From an uncultured Corynebacterium sp. (lineage in GTDB: Bacteria; Actinomycetota; Actinomycetes; Mycobacteriales; Mycobacteriaceae): DNA of 64,000 nucleotides. Position 1 is the first letter of the stretch; each line of letters begins with the position of its first letter. Both the position numbers and the translations under genes were made by a program. The notes under the pieces are model-generated. The model worked only from the letters and a program-made list of their open reading frames with translations, was not told where the DNA came from and searched no databases. Location: positions 124,001-188,000 of the forward strand of contig CALUCD010000004.1 of assembly GCA_943914465.1 (NCBI GenBank). The letters are read 5' to 3'. Shown here piece after piece: positions 19,067 to 28,244 of the stretch.

Positions 19067-20221
19067 ATGGCTGACCCGGTGCAGCAGCGTTCGCGGGAGG
19101 ATTCCTTCGGGGTGTACATCCACGTCCCGTTTTGTGCCTCCAGATGCGGGTACTGCGACTTCAACACCTACACCCCCCGCGAGGTTGATACCTCCCACTC
19201 GCAGTACCTCACGGCGCTTCGCCAGGAGCTGGAGCTGGCCGCCCGGTCACCGCTGACCGCGGACTTTGGGCCGGCGGATACGGTGTTCATTGGTGGCGGC
19301 ACCCCGAGTGTGCTGGGCGCTGATGGGCTGAATCACATCCTGCAGTTGGTCAGAGACACGTTAGGTGTGGCACCAGGTGCGGAAGTCACCACCGAGTCCA
19401 ACCCGGAATCAACCAGCAGCGCCTACTTCGAGCAGCTGGTGGTAGGCGGGTTCACCAGGGTGTCGCTTGGAATGCAGTCTGCGTCCACCCCGGTGTTGCA
19501 GGTCTTGGACCGCCGCCACACGCCTGGGCGCGCTACTGCGGCGGCTCGTGAGGCGCACGAGGCGGGGTTTGCCCACATCAACCTCGACATGATCTACGGC
19601 ACGCCCACCGAGACGGATGATGATGTGCGCGCCACCCTTGAGGCGATTTTGAGCACCCCGGTGGATCATGTTTCCGCGTACTCGCTCATTGTTGAAGACG
19701 GCACCGCCATGGCCCGCAAAATCCGCCGCGGCGAGCTACCTGCGCCAGACGATGATGTTGACGCGCGACGCTACGAGCTCATCGCTGACACCTTAGAGTC
19801 GCACGGTTTTGACTGGTATGAGGTGTCCAATTGGGCGAAACCGGGCGGTGATTGCCGCCATAACCTGCTGTATTGGCGCGGCGGTAACTGGTGGGGTGCG
19901 GGCCCAGGCGCGCATAGCACGATCAGTGACACCCGCTTTTTCCACGTCAAACGCCCGGAGCGCTACGCTGCCATGCTCGCCGACGGCGCCCTTCCGATCG
20001 ATGGCACTGAGGAACTCACCGACGACATCCGCCACGTTGAGCACGTCATGCTGGGGTTGCGTTTGCGGGAAGGGATCGAGCGAGGGGTGGTTGAAGGCGG
20101 CGTCGACAAGCATGTGCGTGCGGGCACACTCACCGCAGGTGAACGCATCGCGGTCACGAACAAGGGCCGTTTGCTTGTCGACGCCATCGTTACCGACCTG
20201 CTTACCCAATCAGACGCGTAA
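19067..20221 (+). CDS. hemW: Radical SAM HemW (heme chaperone; coproporphyrinogen oxidase-like)
   Basis: The 384-residue radical SAM protein binds a 4Fe-4S cluster through Cys23, Cys27 and Cys30 (FCASRCGYC). It has the SAM-binding 'FIGGGTPSVL', 'TTESNPEST' and 'SLGMQSA', and the HemW-type C-terminus with 'KPGGDCRHNLLYWRGGNWWGAGPGAHS'. HemW inserts or transfers heme rather than oxidising coproporphyrinogen, although it is often annotated as HemN-like. The ATG at 19067 gives the standard N-terminus; the frame is open far upstream over the preceding gene. hrcA follows after 11 bp. Confidence 0.92.
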   Translation: MADPVQQRSREDSFGVYIHVPFCASRCGYCDFNTYTPREVDTSHSQYLTALRQELELAARSPLTADFGPADTVFIGGGTPSVLGADGLNHILQLVRDTLGVAPGAEVTTESNPESTSSAYFEQLVVGGFTRVSLGMQSASTPVLQVLDRRHTPGRATAAAREAHEAGFAHINLDMIYGTPTETDDDVRATLEAILSTPVDHVSAYSLIVEDGTAMARKIRRGELPAPDDDVDARRYELIADTLESHGFDWYEVSNWAKPGGDCRHNLLYWRGGNWWGAGPGAHSTISDTRFFHVKRPERYAAMLADGALPIDGTEELTDDIRHVEHVMLGLRLREGIERGVVEGGVDKHVRAGTLTAGERIAVTNKGRLLVDAIVTDLLTQSDA

Positions 20222-20232
20222 CATTCGGTGCC

Positions 20233-21249
20233 ATGAGTGCGGCAGATGCAAGACGCAGAGCAGTGCTGCGCGCCATTGTCGCTGATTACATCGCCAGCCA
20301 GGAGCCGGTGGGGTCGAAGGCGCTAGTGGAGCGCCACGGGCTGCAGGTCAGCCCCGCAACGATCCGAAACGACATGAGCGTGCTGGAAAGCGAAGGCTAC
20401 ATCGAACAAACGCACGCGAGTTCCGGGCGCATTCCCACCGAAGCCGGTTATCGCGCATTCGTGGATGCGTTAGATGACGTCAAGCCGCTCTCCGGTGCAG
20501 AACGCCGGGCGATCCTGGACTTTTTAGAGCACGGCGTGGACATGGAAGACGTGTTGCGCCGCTCCGTGCAGCTACTGGCGCAGCTGACAAACCAGGCGGC
20601 AGTGGTGCAGCTTCCGACGCTGAACGTGAGCCGAGTCAAGCACTGTGAGGTGGTGGCGTTATCGTCTGTGCGATTGCTGCTGGTGCTGATCACCGATGCG
20701 GGGCGGGTAGATCAACGCAACGTCGAGCTGGACGGGCCAGTCACCGATGACGGTGTGCGCGCCCTGCGTGAGTTGCTCAACGAGGTGCTGGTGGGCAAGA
20801 CCATGCGCGAGGCGGCAGAATCCTTAACCAGCCTGCCGCAGCGCGCCCCCCGCGAGCTGGTAGCTGCCGTGGAACGCGCCACCGCAGTGCTCATCGACAC
20901 GCTGGTAGAGACCACCTCAGATCGCCTGCTCATCGCAGGTGCCGGCAACTTGAGCCTGCAAGGCACCGCAGACCTGCAGGCGGTGATCGCCGCGTTGGAG
21001 GAGCAAGTTGTGGTGCTCAAACTCCTAGCCAGTGCGCAGGAGCTTGAGCAGGTCTCCGTGCGCATTGGGCGTGAAATCGAAGATGAGGAATTATCCCGAG
21101 TAGCTATTGTTACAACTGCATATGGGGCCGGTGCGGAAGCGCTCGGCGGTCTCGGCGTCGTCGGTCCGACGCACATGGATTACCCGGCTACCATGCAAAA
21201 GGTAGCTACAGTGGCCCGGTATATCAGTCGCATCCTGCGGGGCGAGTGA
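20233..21249 (+). CDS. hrcA: Heat-inducible transcription repressor HrcA
   Basis: The 338-residue repressor has an N-terminal winged helix (RRRAVLRAIVADYIASQEPVGSKALVERH... VSPATIRNDMSVLESEGYIEQTHASSGRIPTEAGYR) and a C-terminal GAF-like domain ending in the usual 'GPTHMDYPATMQKVATVARYISRIL'. HrcA binds CIRCE operators at groES/groEL. I see no CIRCE element (TTAGCACTC with its inverted copy) next to this gene, so it is probably transcribed from upstream with hemW. dnaJ follows after 35 bp. Confidence 0.96.
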   Translation: MSAADARRRAVLRAIVADYIASQEPVGSKALVERHGLQVSPATIRNDMSVLESEGYIEQTHASSGRIPTEAGYRAFVDALDDVKPLSGAERRAILDFLEHGVDMEDVLRRSVQLLAQLTNQAAVVQLPTLNVSRVKHCEVVALSSVRLLLVLITDAGRVDQRNVELDGPVTDDGVRALRELLNEVLVGKTMREAAESLTSLPQRAPRELVAAVERATAVLIDTLVETTSDRLLIAGAGNLSLQGTADLQAVIAALEEQVVVLKLLASAQELEQVSVRIGREIEDEELSRVAIVTTAYGAGAEALGGLGVVGPTHMDYPATMQKVATVARYISRILRGE

Positions 21250-21284
21250 TGTGCAAAGAGTTTCTGAAAGGTGAAAAGTAGACG

Positions 21285-22421
21285 TTGGCTCGGGATTACT
21301 ACGGCATCCTCGGTGTTGACCGGGAGGCGACCGAACAAGACATTAAGAAGGCGTACCGCAGGTTGGCGCGCAAATACCACCCGGACGTCAACCCCTCTGA
21401 GGAGGCGGCGGAGAAGTTCGCGGAGATCTCGCTTGCTCAAGAGGTGCTGCTTGATCCGCAGAAGCGCTCCATCGTTGACCGGGGCGGGGACCCGATGGCG
21501 CAAGCCGGGGCAGGTGGGCCTGGTGGCGGCGGTGGCTTCGGCGGGTTCGGGGACATCTTCGAGGCGTTCTTCGGCGGAGCTGGCGCTGCTCGCGAGCCGC
21601 GTTCGCGCGTCCAGCAGGGCAACGATGCGCTGCTGCGCACCGCGATCACGCTGCAGGAAGCCTACGCGGGTGTGAAAAAAGACGTCGCGGTAGACACGGC
21701 TGTAGTGTGCGACAAATGCCGCGGCACCGGTTCTGAATCCGGCGCTGACCCGGTGACGTGCGACCACTGCCAGGGCACCGGCGCGGTGCAGGAAGTCCAG
21801 CAGTCGTTTTTGGGCAATGTGATGACCACGCGCGACTGCCCCAAGTGCCGCGGCTTCGGCGAGCTGATCAAAGACCCGTGCCGCCAGTGTGCCGGTGACG
21901 GTCGTGTGCGCGCGATGCGGGATTTGTCGGTGAACATCCCTGCCGGCATTGCCAGCGGTATGCGTATTCGCATGGCCGGGCAAGGCGAAGTCGGCCACGG
22001 CGGCGGCCCAGCCGGCGATCTCTACGTGGAAGTGCAGGTGGAGCCGCACCCCTACTTCGTGCGCGACGGTCATGATCTGCTTCTGCGCCTGAGTGTGCCC
22101 ATGTATGACGCCGCGCTCGGCACTGAGGTCAGCGTGGACAACCTCGCCGGCGGCCAAACTGTCATCGCAGTGCCCGCCGGCACTCAGCCGGGTGACACAG
22201 TGCGCCTGCCCGGCGAAGGCATGCCGCTGGTGCGCTCCGACCAGACTGGTGATCTGGTCGCGCACATCCAAGTCGCTGTGCCTACTGAGCTTTCGGCGGC
22301 AGACCGCGAAGCACTTGAACGCCTGCGCGCCGGCTCGACCGATAACGCCCGCGTCCACTCGGAGGAAGACGCCGCCGGTGAGGGCTTCTTCTCCCGGATG
22401 CGCGATCGGTTCCGTCGCTAG
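21285..22421 (+). CDS. dnaJ2: Molecular chaperone DnaJ (DnaJ2 type)
   Basis: The 378-residue type I J-protein has a J domain with the HPD motif (YHPDVNPSEEA), a Gly-rich segment (GGPGGGGGFGGFGDIF), four CxxCxGxG zinc repeats (CDKCRGTG, CDHCQGTG, CPKCRGFG, CRQCAGDG) and the C-terminal substrate domain. It recruits DnaK. The start is TTG at 21285 with GAAAGG upstream, giving the normal MARDYYGILGV-type N-terminus. The hrcA-dnaJ2 pairing is typical of Actinobacteria, which carry another dnaJ in the dnaK operon. The stop overlaps the rsmE start (TAGTG). Confidence 0.95.
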   Translation: MARDYYGILGVDREATEQDIKKAYRRLARKYHPDVNPSEEAAEKFAEISLAQEVLLDPQKRSIVDRGGDPMAQAGAGGPGGGGGFGGFGDIFEAFFGGAGAAREPRSRVQQGNDALLRTAITLQEAYAGVKKDVAVDTAVVCDKCRGTGSESGADPVTCDHCQGTGAVQEVQQSFLGNVMTTRDCPKCRGFGELIKDPCRQCAGDGRVRAMRDLSVNIPAGIASGMRIRMAGQGEVGHGGGPAGDLYVEVQVEPHPYFVRDGHDLLLRLSVPMYDAALGTEVSVDNLAGGQTVIAVPAGTQPGDTVRLPGEGMPLVRSDQTGDLVAHIQVAVPTELSAADREALERLRAGSTDNARVHSEEDAAGEGFFSRMRDRFRR

Positions 22422-23221
22422 TGTCGTTACCTTACTTCCTCACGCCGGACCCGCTGTCGGGCACACTCACCGGCGCGGAAGCCCAACACGCCCACGTCAA
22501 ACGCATCGGCGTCGGCGAGCACATCATGCTTATCGACGGCTCCGGCCTCACCGCCGAAATCACCGTCACCCAAGCCTCCAAAACCCGCCTCGACGGCGAC
22601 GTTGTTGCCCACACCCGAGTGCCCCAGCCACGTCCGCGCCTCACCGTTGTGCAGGCCATTCCGAAATCCGAACGCGCCGAACTCGCCGTTGACTTGGCTG
22701 TCCAGGCCGGAGCGGACGCGATCGTGCCGTGGATCAGCCACCGCACCATCGCCCGATGGCCCGAAAACAAGCAAGCCAAACAGGTAGAAAAGTGGAACAA
22801 CCAAGCGATCGCGTCGGCAAAGCAAGCGCGCCGCGCGTGGGTGCCGCAGGTAGAAGACCCGGTCACCACCGCGCAGCTGGTGCAGCAACTTGCCGCATCC
22901 GGTGACCAGCCCGCCGGCGACCAACCCACCGGCGACCAGCCCGCCGGCGACCAATCCGCCGACGGGCAGAGGGCCCGCACCCGGGCGCTGGTGCTGCATG
23001 AGGAGGCGCAACGCTCAATCAAAGACATCGACTTCGAAGCCGAGAGCACCACTGAGGTCTGGCTCATTGTCGGGCCGGAAGGCGGCATTGGGGCAGACGA
23101 GCTCGCGCAGCTGACAGACGCTGGTGCAACACCGGTACGGCTTGGACCAGAGGTCATGCGCACCGCCAGCGCCGCCTTCGCCGCGCTGTGCGCGATCGGC
23201 GCGCTGAGCCAGCGCTGGTAG
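22421..23221 (+). CDS. rsmE: 16S rRNA m3U1498 methyltransferase RsmE
   Basis: The 266-residue SPOUT-fold methyltransferase has an N-terminal PUA-like part (HAHVKRIGVGEHIMLIDG), the middle 'VVQAIPKSERAELAVDLAVQAGADAIVPW', and the C-terminal SAM-binding knot 'WLIVGPEGGIGADEL...VRLGPEVMRTASAAFAAL'. It methylates U1498 of 16S rRNA. The GTG start overlaps the dnaJ2 stop. Around residues 161-180 there is an insertion made of four GDQPA-like pentapeptides from a 15-bp DNA repeat, which is not a normal part of RsmE and probably forms a loop before the knot. Confidence 0.92.
   Translation: MSLPYFLTPDPLSGTLTGAEAQHAHVKRIGVGEHIMLIDGSGLTAEITVTQASKTRLDGDVVAHTRVPQPRPRLTVVQAIPKSERAELAVDLAVQAGADAIVPWISHRTIARWPENKQAKQVEKWNNQAIASAKQARRAWVPQVEDPVTTAQLVQQLAASGDQPAGDQPTGDQPAGDQSADGQRARTRALVLHEEAQRSIKDIDFEAESTTEVWLIVGPEGGIGADELAQLTDAGATPVRLGPEVMRTASAAFAALCAIGALSQRW
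22901..22960 (+). repeat. Tandem 15-bp repeat x4 inside rsmE (GDQPA units)
   Basis: Four consecutive 15-bp units (consensus GGCGACCAGCCCGCC) at 22901, 22916, 22931 and 22946 differ at only a few positions and encode GDQPA, GDQPT, GDQPA and GDQSA. The unit length keeps the frame, so copy number could vary between strains without breaking the gene. Confidence 0.9.
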
Positions 23222-23247
23222 CCTGTGAGCATTGTCGAAGGAGCACT

Positions 23248-24279
23248 ATGGAAGAACTTGTCACCCGCAAGATCGATCTGGACTCCGCCTACGCGCAGTC
23301 CGTCCTCGGAATTAACGACGAAAACCTCCGGGTGCTCAACCAGCGCCTCGGGGCTGACCTCCACGCCCGCGGCACCACGGTGACCGTACGCGGCGAAGAG
23401 CACCATGTCGCCCACGTCTTGCGCGTGTTGGATGAGCTGGAATCGATGGCGCGCCGGGGTGTGCCGGTGACCGCCGACACGGTGGTGCACGCGACTCGCA
23501 TCATGGAAAATGAAGCGCCCGAGTCGGTTGCGGAGATGCTGGGCGAAGAAATCGTCGCCCGCAAAGGCAAAGTCATCCGCCCGAAAACGGCCGGCCAGCG
23601 GCGCTACGTCGACGCGATTGATGACAATACGATCACCTTCGGCATCGGCCCCGCCGGTTCGGGCAAGACCTACCTGGCGGTGGCGAAGGCCGTGCAGGCG
23701 CTGCAAAACAAAGAGGTCAAACGGATCATCCTCACCCGCCCGGCTGTGGAGGCTGGCGAGAAACTGGGCTTTCTGCCCGGCACGTTGTCGGACAAGATCG
23801 ACCCGTACCTGCGACCGTTGTACGACGCGCTGCGCGACATGCTCGACCCGGAAATGATCCCTAAACTCATCGAGGCCGGCATCATCGAGGTCGCGCCGCT
23901 GGCGTATATGCGCGGGCGCACCTTAAGCGACGCTTTCGTCATCCTTGACGAGGCCCAAAACACCACCGGCGCGCAGATGAAAATGTTCCTCACCCGCTTA
24001 GGCTTCGGGTCGAAGATGGTGGTCACAGGCGATGTGTCTCAGGTAGATCTACCGCGCGGGACTGTCTCTGGCCTGCGAGTGGCCCGGCGGATTTTGGGCC
24101 ACATTGACGGCATTAGCTTCCAGGAACTCTCGGGTGATGATGTGGTGCGCCACCACCTGATTTCGCGCATCGTCGCTGCTTACGATCGTCATGACGCGCA
24201 AAATGCTGCCCGCTACGAGCGGCGGCAACGCCAGCTCGAGCGCGAGCGGGAGGCCGAAGCGGAAGACGAGGAGCTGTAG
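23248..24279 (+). CDS. phoH: PhoH-like ATPase / RNA-binding protein
   Basis: The 343-residue PhoH-family P-loop protein has Walker A GPAGSGKT at residues 134-141, an Asp-Glu Walker B in 'AFVILDEAQNT', and 'SKMVVTGDVSQVDLP'. The N-terminal region has a KH-like arrangement before the ATPase. The ATG at 23248 has GAAGGAG upstream. It sits in the usual rRNA-maturation cluster before ybeY and era, which suggests a role in RNA metabolism. The C-terminal tail is highly charged (repeated Glu/Arg/Gln). Confidence 0.93.
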   Translation: MEELVTRKIDLDSAYAQSVLGINDENLRVLNQRLGADLHARGTTVTVRGEEHHVAHVLRVLDELESMARRGVPVTADTVVHATRIMENEAPESVAEMLGEEIVARKGKVIRPKTAGQRRYVDAIDDNTITFGIGPAGSGKTYLAVAKAVQALQNKEVKRIILTRPAVEAGEKLGFLPGTLSDKIDPYLRPLYDALRDMLDPEMIPKLIEAGIIEVAPLAYMRGRTLSDAFVILDEAQNTTGAQMKMFLTRLGFGSKMVVTGDVSQVDLPRGTVSGLRVARRILGHIDGISFQELSGDDVVRHHLISRIVAAYDRHDAQNAARYERRQRQLEREREAEAEDEEL

Positions 24280-24293
24280 ATGAGGAGCCGCAG

Positions 24294-24869
24294 ATGAGTG
24301 TCGAGGTGCTCAACGAATCAGGCGAGGCCGACGTCAACGAGGAGATGCTCATTGACGTGTGCTCCTACGCGTTGACGGCAATGGATGTCCACCCGGATGC
24401 TGAGGCCACGATCACGCTGGTTGACGAGCCGACGATGGCCGACCTCCACGTGCGATGGATGGACCTTGACGGCCCAACTGACGTGATGAGCTTTCCCATG
24501 GACGAGCTCACCCCCGGCTCTGGCAGGCCAGACGCTCAGCCGTTTGGCCCGGCGATGCTCGGTGACATCATCTTGTGCCCGGCCTACGCCCGCAAACAGG
24601 CAGATATGGCCGAACACGACGTTGCGCATGAGCTGGCGCTGTTGACTGTCCACGGCGTGCTGCACCTGCTGGGTTATGACCACGTCGCACCCGACGACGA
24701 ACGCGAAATGTTCGCGCTGCAAAACGAGCTGCTGGCGGATTGGTACGACGCGTTAGCCAGCCGGGGTGTTCGCTACCAGCCGAAACCCACCGGCCCACAC
24801 GCGTTTCCCTCAGCTGCGGACCGCGATGAATTAGACCGCAAGATGCGGGCGCGCGAGGGGGAGCAGTAG
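24294..24869 (+). CDS. ybeY: Endoribonuclease YbeY (16S rRNA 3'-end maturation)
   Basis: The 191-residue metal-dependent RNase has the signature HGVLHLLGYDH with three zinc-binding histidines. The family motif 'DGPTDVMSFPMDE' and 'GDIILCPAYARKQA' precede it. It acts in 16S rRNA 3'-end processing and ribosome quality control. The C-terminal 30 residues beyond the core are an actinobacterial-type tail. It starts 14 bp after phoH, and its stop directly abuts the GTG of the next gene. Confidence 0.94.
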   Translation: MSVEVLNESGEADVNEEMLIDVCSYALTAMDVHPDAEATITLVDEPTMADLHVRWMDLDGPTDVMSFPMDELTPGSGRPDAQPFGPAMLGDIILCPAYARKQADMAEHDVAHELALLTVHGVLHLLGYDHVAPDDEREMFALQNELLADWYDALASRGVRYQPKPTGPHAFPSAADRDELDRKMRAREGEQ

Positions 24870-26192
24870 GTGGAGTTCCCCTTCGGGTACGCGGTGACTG
24901 CGGTTATCGCGATGCTGCTGTCCGGTCTGCTTGGTTCGGTTGAATCCGCGCTCACCCCGATTTCACGGGCTCGGGTAGAAACCATGGTCAAGGAAGACAC
25001 CCCCGGGGCGCGGGCGTTGCTGCGGGTGGTGCATGAGCGGGCGGCGCACGTCAATACTCTGGTGATGCTGCGCACGATCCTCGATGTGATGGCGGCCGTG
25101 TTCGCGGCGATGCTGGCGATGGACCTCATCGAATCTGACACGTGGGCGATCACCGCCGCGGTTGCCACCGTGACGCTGCTGCAGTTCGGCATCATCGGCG
25201 TCTTCGCCCGCACTGCCGGCAAGCGCAACCCGTACTCAATCTCGCTCCGCGCCGCCCAAGGCCTGTCTCTGTTTCAGCGGGTGTTGGGGCCGGTGTCGAA
25301 TCTGCTCATTCGGGTGGGCAACCTGTTTCACCCGGGCGCGGATTTCCGCGACGGGCCGTACGCCACCGAAGTGGAGCTGCGCGAAATGGTTGGCATCGCC
25401 CAGGAGCGTGGCGTGGTGGAAACCACCGAAGGCCGCATGATTCAAAACATTTTCGACCTCGCCTCCACACATGCGCGCCAGGTGATGGTGCCGCGCCCGG
25501 AGATGATCTGGATTGAGGAGGACAAAACCGCCGCCCAAGCGACCCGCCTGATGGTGCGCTGCGGCCACTCTCGTGTGCCCGTGATCGGGGAGACGGTCGA
25601 TGACGTGGTGGGTATTGCCTACCTCAAAGACATGTTCGCCGATGACGGCGCCGTGATCGACCCGGACACCCCAATTATCCGCGTGGTGCGCGAGCCGTTG
25701 TTCATCCCGGACTCGAAACCGCTTGACGTGCTGCTGCGGGAGATGCAGCGCGTCAATACCCACATCGCGATCATTATCGACGAATACGGCGGGGTTGCCG
25801 GCTTGCTCACGATGGAGGACCTGCTGGAAGAAATCGTCGGCGAGATCACCGACGAGTACGACGAAGACGAAGCCGCCCCGATTGAGCCCGTCGGGGAGCG
25901 CACCCTGCGCGTCCAGGCACGCCTGCCGCTTGATGATTTGGTGCACCACCTGGCGGACCACCTTGACTACGACCTCATCTACGACGATGAGGTGACCGAT
26001 TCTGTCGACACGGTGGCGGGCTTGCTGTCGTATGAGTTGGGAAGGGTGCCGTTGCCTGGGTCGTCGATACGCATGAATGGGCTCACCTACACCGCTGAGG
26101 GTGGGCGCGATCGCCGCGGGAGGGTGAAAACGCGCACCGTGCTGGTGGACGTTCCGCAGCCCGCCGAGCCCACGCCCATCCCGGAGCAGTGA
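24870..26192 (+). CDS. CorC/HlyC-type membrane protein with DUF21 and CBS domains
   Basis: The 440-residue protein has an N-terminal DUF21 (CNNM) membrane domain with about four hydrophobic segments (residues 1-130), two CBS domains (about 190-320; 'VMVPRPEMIWIEEDKTAAQATRLMVRCGHSRVPVIGE', 'HIAIIIDEYGGVAGLLTMEDLLEEIVGEITDEYD'), and a C-terminal CorC/HlyC domain. Relatives act in Mg2+/Co2+ efflux; the hemolysin name is historical. The start is the GTG immediately after the ybeY stop. Together with phoH, ybeY and era it forms a widely conserved cluster. Confidence 0.92.
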   Translation: MEFPFGYAVTAVIAMLLSGLLGSVESALTPISRARVETMVKEDTPGARALLRVVHERAAHVNTLVMLRTILDVMAAVFAAMLAMDLIESDTWAITAAVATVTLLQFGIIGVFARTAGKRNPYSISLRAAQGLSLFQRVLGPVSNLLIRVGNLFHPGADFRDGPYATEVELREMVGIAQERGVVETTEGRMIQNIFDLASTHARQVMVPRPEMIWIEEDKTAAQATRLMVRCGHSRVPVIGETVDDVVGIAYLKDMFADDGAVIDPDTPIIRVVREPLFIPDSKPLDVLLREMQRVNTHIAIIIDEYGGVAGLLTMEDLLEEIVGEITDEYDEDEAAPIEPVGERTLRVQARLPLDDLVHHLADHLDYDLIYDDEVTDSVDTVAGLLSYELGRVPLPGSSIRMNGLTYTAEGGRDRRGRVKTRTVLVDVPQPAEPTPIPEQ

Positions 26193-26227
26193 GCGAGCGG
26201 TCGCGTACCGACGCTGCGGGACTTAGG

Positions 26228-26255
26228 GCCGCCGTGGGAGGTCTCACATGGCGGC
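26228..26255. terminator. Possible hairpin after the CorC-type gene
   Basis: GCCGCC at 26228-26233 pairs with GGCGGC at 26250-26255, and the enclosed GTGGG/CTCAC-like arms extend the stem with a 2-nt bulge. It lies in the 144-bp gap before pdxY. No T-run follows, so it may be a weak or factor-dependent stop, or just structure. The rest of this gap shows nothing clear. Confidence 0.35.
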
Positions 26256-26336
26256 GCAGCGTTTGCAGCGAATGAAAGTGGGTGCACTTCCGCCCTAATT
26301 TCGCCACTGCGCGTGGTGCAGCGCACAATGGTTGGC

Positions 26337-27188
26337 ATGAAGAACATTTTGTCGATCCAGTCTGCGGTCGCCTACGGGCATGTGGGCAACTCCGCGGCGG
26401 TGTTTCCCCTGCAGCGCATCGGCCATGAGGTCTGGCCCGTCTACACCGTGAACTACTCCAACCACACTGGTTACGGTGCGTGGAAGGGCCCGATGATTCC
26501 CGCGGCAGACGTCGCTTCCGTTATTGAGGGAGTGGGGGAGCGCGGGGCTTTCCCGCTTATCGACGCCATCTTGTCCGGCTACCAAGGCGGCGACGACATC
26601 GCCGACGTGATCATTGCCGCAGTCGGCAAGATTAAAGCGGCGAACCCGGAGGCGATCTACGCATGCGACCCGGTCATGGGCAACGCGAAGTCGGGCTGCT
26701 TCGTCGCCGACACGATTCCGCCGCTGCTGCGCGACAAGGTCGTTCCGGTGGCGGACCTGATCACTCCGAACCAATTCGAGCTGGGATACCTCACCGAGAT
26801 GGAAGTCGGCGACATTGACTCGACCCTTCGCGCGGTGGAGGCTGCCCGCCAGATGGGCCCGTCAGTGGTGCTGGTGACCTCCGTTGAGCGCCCAGATGTG
26901 CCCGCCGATGTGGTGGAGATGATCGCGGTGGATGACGCCGGCAAATGGCTCGTGCGCACCCCGCGCCTGCCGTTCAAACGCAACGGCTCCGGGGACGTCA
27001 CCGCCGCCCTGTTCACCGGCCACTACCTGACCTCCCAGGATGCTCCTGAAGCGTTGGCGCGTACCGCCAGCTCGGTATTCGACCTGCTGCAGACCACCTT
27101 TGATGCGGATTCACCCGAGTTGTCGCTCATTGAGGCGCAGGAGTTCTTCGCCAACCCGCGTATGCAGTTCGAAGTCGAGGAGCTCTAG
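26337..27188 (+). CDS. pdxY: Pyridoxal kinase PdxY
   Basis: The 283-residue ribokinase-fold enzyme phosphorylates pyridoxal in the B6 salvage pathway. It begins with the family's 'ILSIQSAVAYGHVGNSAAVFPLQRIGHEVWPV', has CDPVMGN, 'DLITPNQFELGYLT', and the catalytic/anion-hole region 'KRNGSGDVTAALFTGHYL'. I chose the ATG at 26337; the ATG at 26328 is possible, and neither has a visible ribosome-binding site. It separates the CorC-type gene from era, which are neighbours in many relatives. Confidence 0.93.
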   Translation: MKNILSIQSAVAYGHVGNSAAVFPLQRIGHEVWPVYTVNYSNHTGYGAWKGPMIPAADVASVIEGVGERGAFPLIDAILSGYQGGDDIADVIIAAVGKIKAANPEAIYACDPVMGNAKSGCFVADTIPPLLRDKVVPVADLITPNQFELGYLTEMEVGDIDSTLRAVEAARQMGPSVVLVTSVERPDVPADVVEMIAVDDAGKWLVRTPRLPFKRNGSGDVTAALFTGHYLTSQDAPEALARTASSVFDLLQTTFDADSPELSLIEAQEFFANPRMQFEVEEL

Positions 27189-27284
27189 CGCCCGTTCAGC
27201 CTCGGGTGCGTCTCGTGCCGTGATCGCCGCGGTGATGCGCGGTGCACGCTGTGTGCGCGGCGCGCGCCGGTAAGCTTGCGCGGT

Positions 27285-28244
27285 ATGGATGATGCCGATC
27301 TTCACGGTTCCGCCGCCGGCGGGTACACCGACACTCCCGCTGGCTTCCGCTCCGGTTTCGTCGGCTTTGTGGGCCGGCCCAATACCGGCAAATCGACGCT
27401 GACCAATGCCTTGGTGGGCGAGAAGATCGCGATCATGGCTGATCAGCCGGAGACGACGCGCCACCCGATCCGCGGCATTGTGAATCGGCCTGACGCGCAG
27501 GTGATCGTTGTGGATACGCCCGGTATCCACCGCCCCCGCACGCTGCTCGGCGAGCGGCTCAACGACGTGGTCAAGGACACCTACGCTGACGTGGACGTGA
27601 TCGGGTTTACCGTGCCGGCAGATGAGAAGCTCGGCCCGGGGGATCGTTATATCTACGAGCAGATTCGGGCGGTGAAACCGGATGCGCCGATCGTCGGGAT
27701 TGTGACGAAGTTGGATAAGGCGGGCAGGGACGTGGTCGGCGAGCGCCTGCTTGAACTGCATGAGCTGCTTGGCCCTGAGTCGGAGGTGGTGCCGGTCTCT
27801 GCCACCGCGGCTGTCCAGTTGGATGTGCTCCTTGACGTGTTAGTTGCCCAGCTGCCTGAGGGCCCACGTTTTTACCCTGAGGGCCACACCACCGATGAGG
27901 ATGTGGAGACGCGCATCGCCGAACTGATCCGCGAGGAGGCGCTCCAGGGTTTGCGGGAGGAACTGCCGCACTCGGTGGCCGTCCAGATTGATGAGATGCA
28001 CGACGATCCCGGCGATGTCCACGACCCGAAGCGGCTCATGATTTACGCCGTGATCTATTTGGAGCGCCCCGGCCAGAAGAAGATCCTTGAAGGCCCGGAT
28101 GGGCGGCGCCTGTCTGGGATCACGCACCGGGCGCGCCGCCAAATCATCGACCTGTTGGGCCAGAACGTATTCTTGGACCTGCGTATTAAGGTGCTGAAGA
28201 ACTGGCAGACCGACCCGAAAGCGTTGGGCCGCCTTGGCTTCTAA
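27285..28244 (+). CDS. era: GTPase Era, 16S rRNA-binding ribosome assembly factor
   Basis: The 319-residue GTPase has G1 GRPNTGKS (residues 30-37), G2 in 'PETTRHPIRGI', G3 DTPGIH and G4 TKLD, followed by the C-terminal KH domain (EGPDGRRLSGITHRARRQI... FLDLRIKVLKNW). It binds the 3' end of 16S rRNA during 30S maturation. The ATG at 27285 adds a short Gly/Ala-rich N-terminal extension before the G domain. Its end overlaps the recO start by 11 bp. Confidence 0.95.
   Translation: MDDADLHGSAAGGYTDTPAGFRSGFVGFVGRPNTGKSTLTNALVGEKIAIMADQPETTRHPIRGIVNRPDAQVIVVDTPGIHRPRTLLGERLNDVVKDTYADVDVIGFTVPADEKLGPGDRYIYEQIRAVKPDAPIVGIVTKLDKAGRDVVGERLLELHELLGPESEVVPVSATAAVQLDVLLDVLVAQLPEGPRFYPEGHTTDEDVETRIAELIREEALQGLREELPHSVAVQIDEMHDDPGDVHDPKRLMIYAVIYLERPGQKKILEGPDGRRLSGITHRARRQIIDLLGQNVFLDLRIKVLKNWQTDPKALGRLGF

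Noticed and set aside
20222..20300. CIRCE operator near hrcA
   Set aside because: No TTAGCACTC-N9-GAGTGCTAA or near match is visible around hrcA or dnaJ2.
21180..23706. Antisense open frames over dnaJ2, rsmE and phoH (390-420 codons)
   Set aside because: They cross three well-supported genes and have shadow-type composition.
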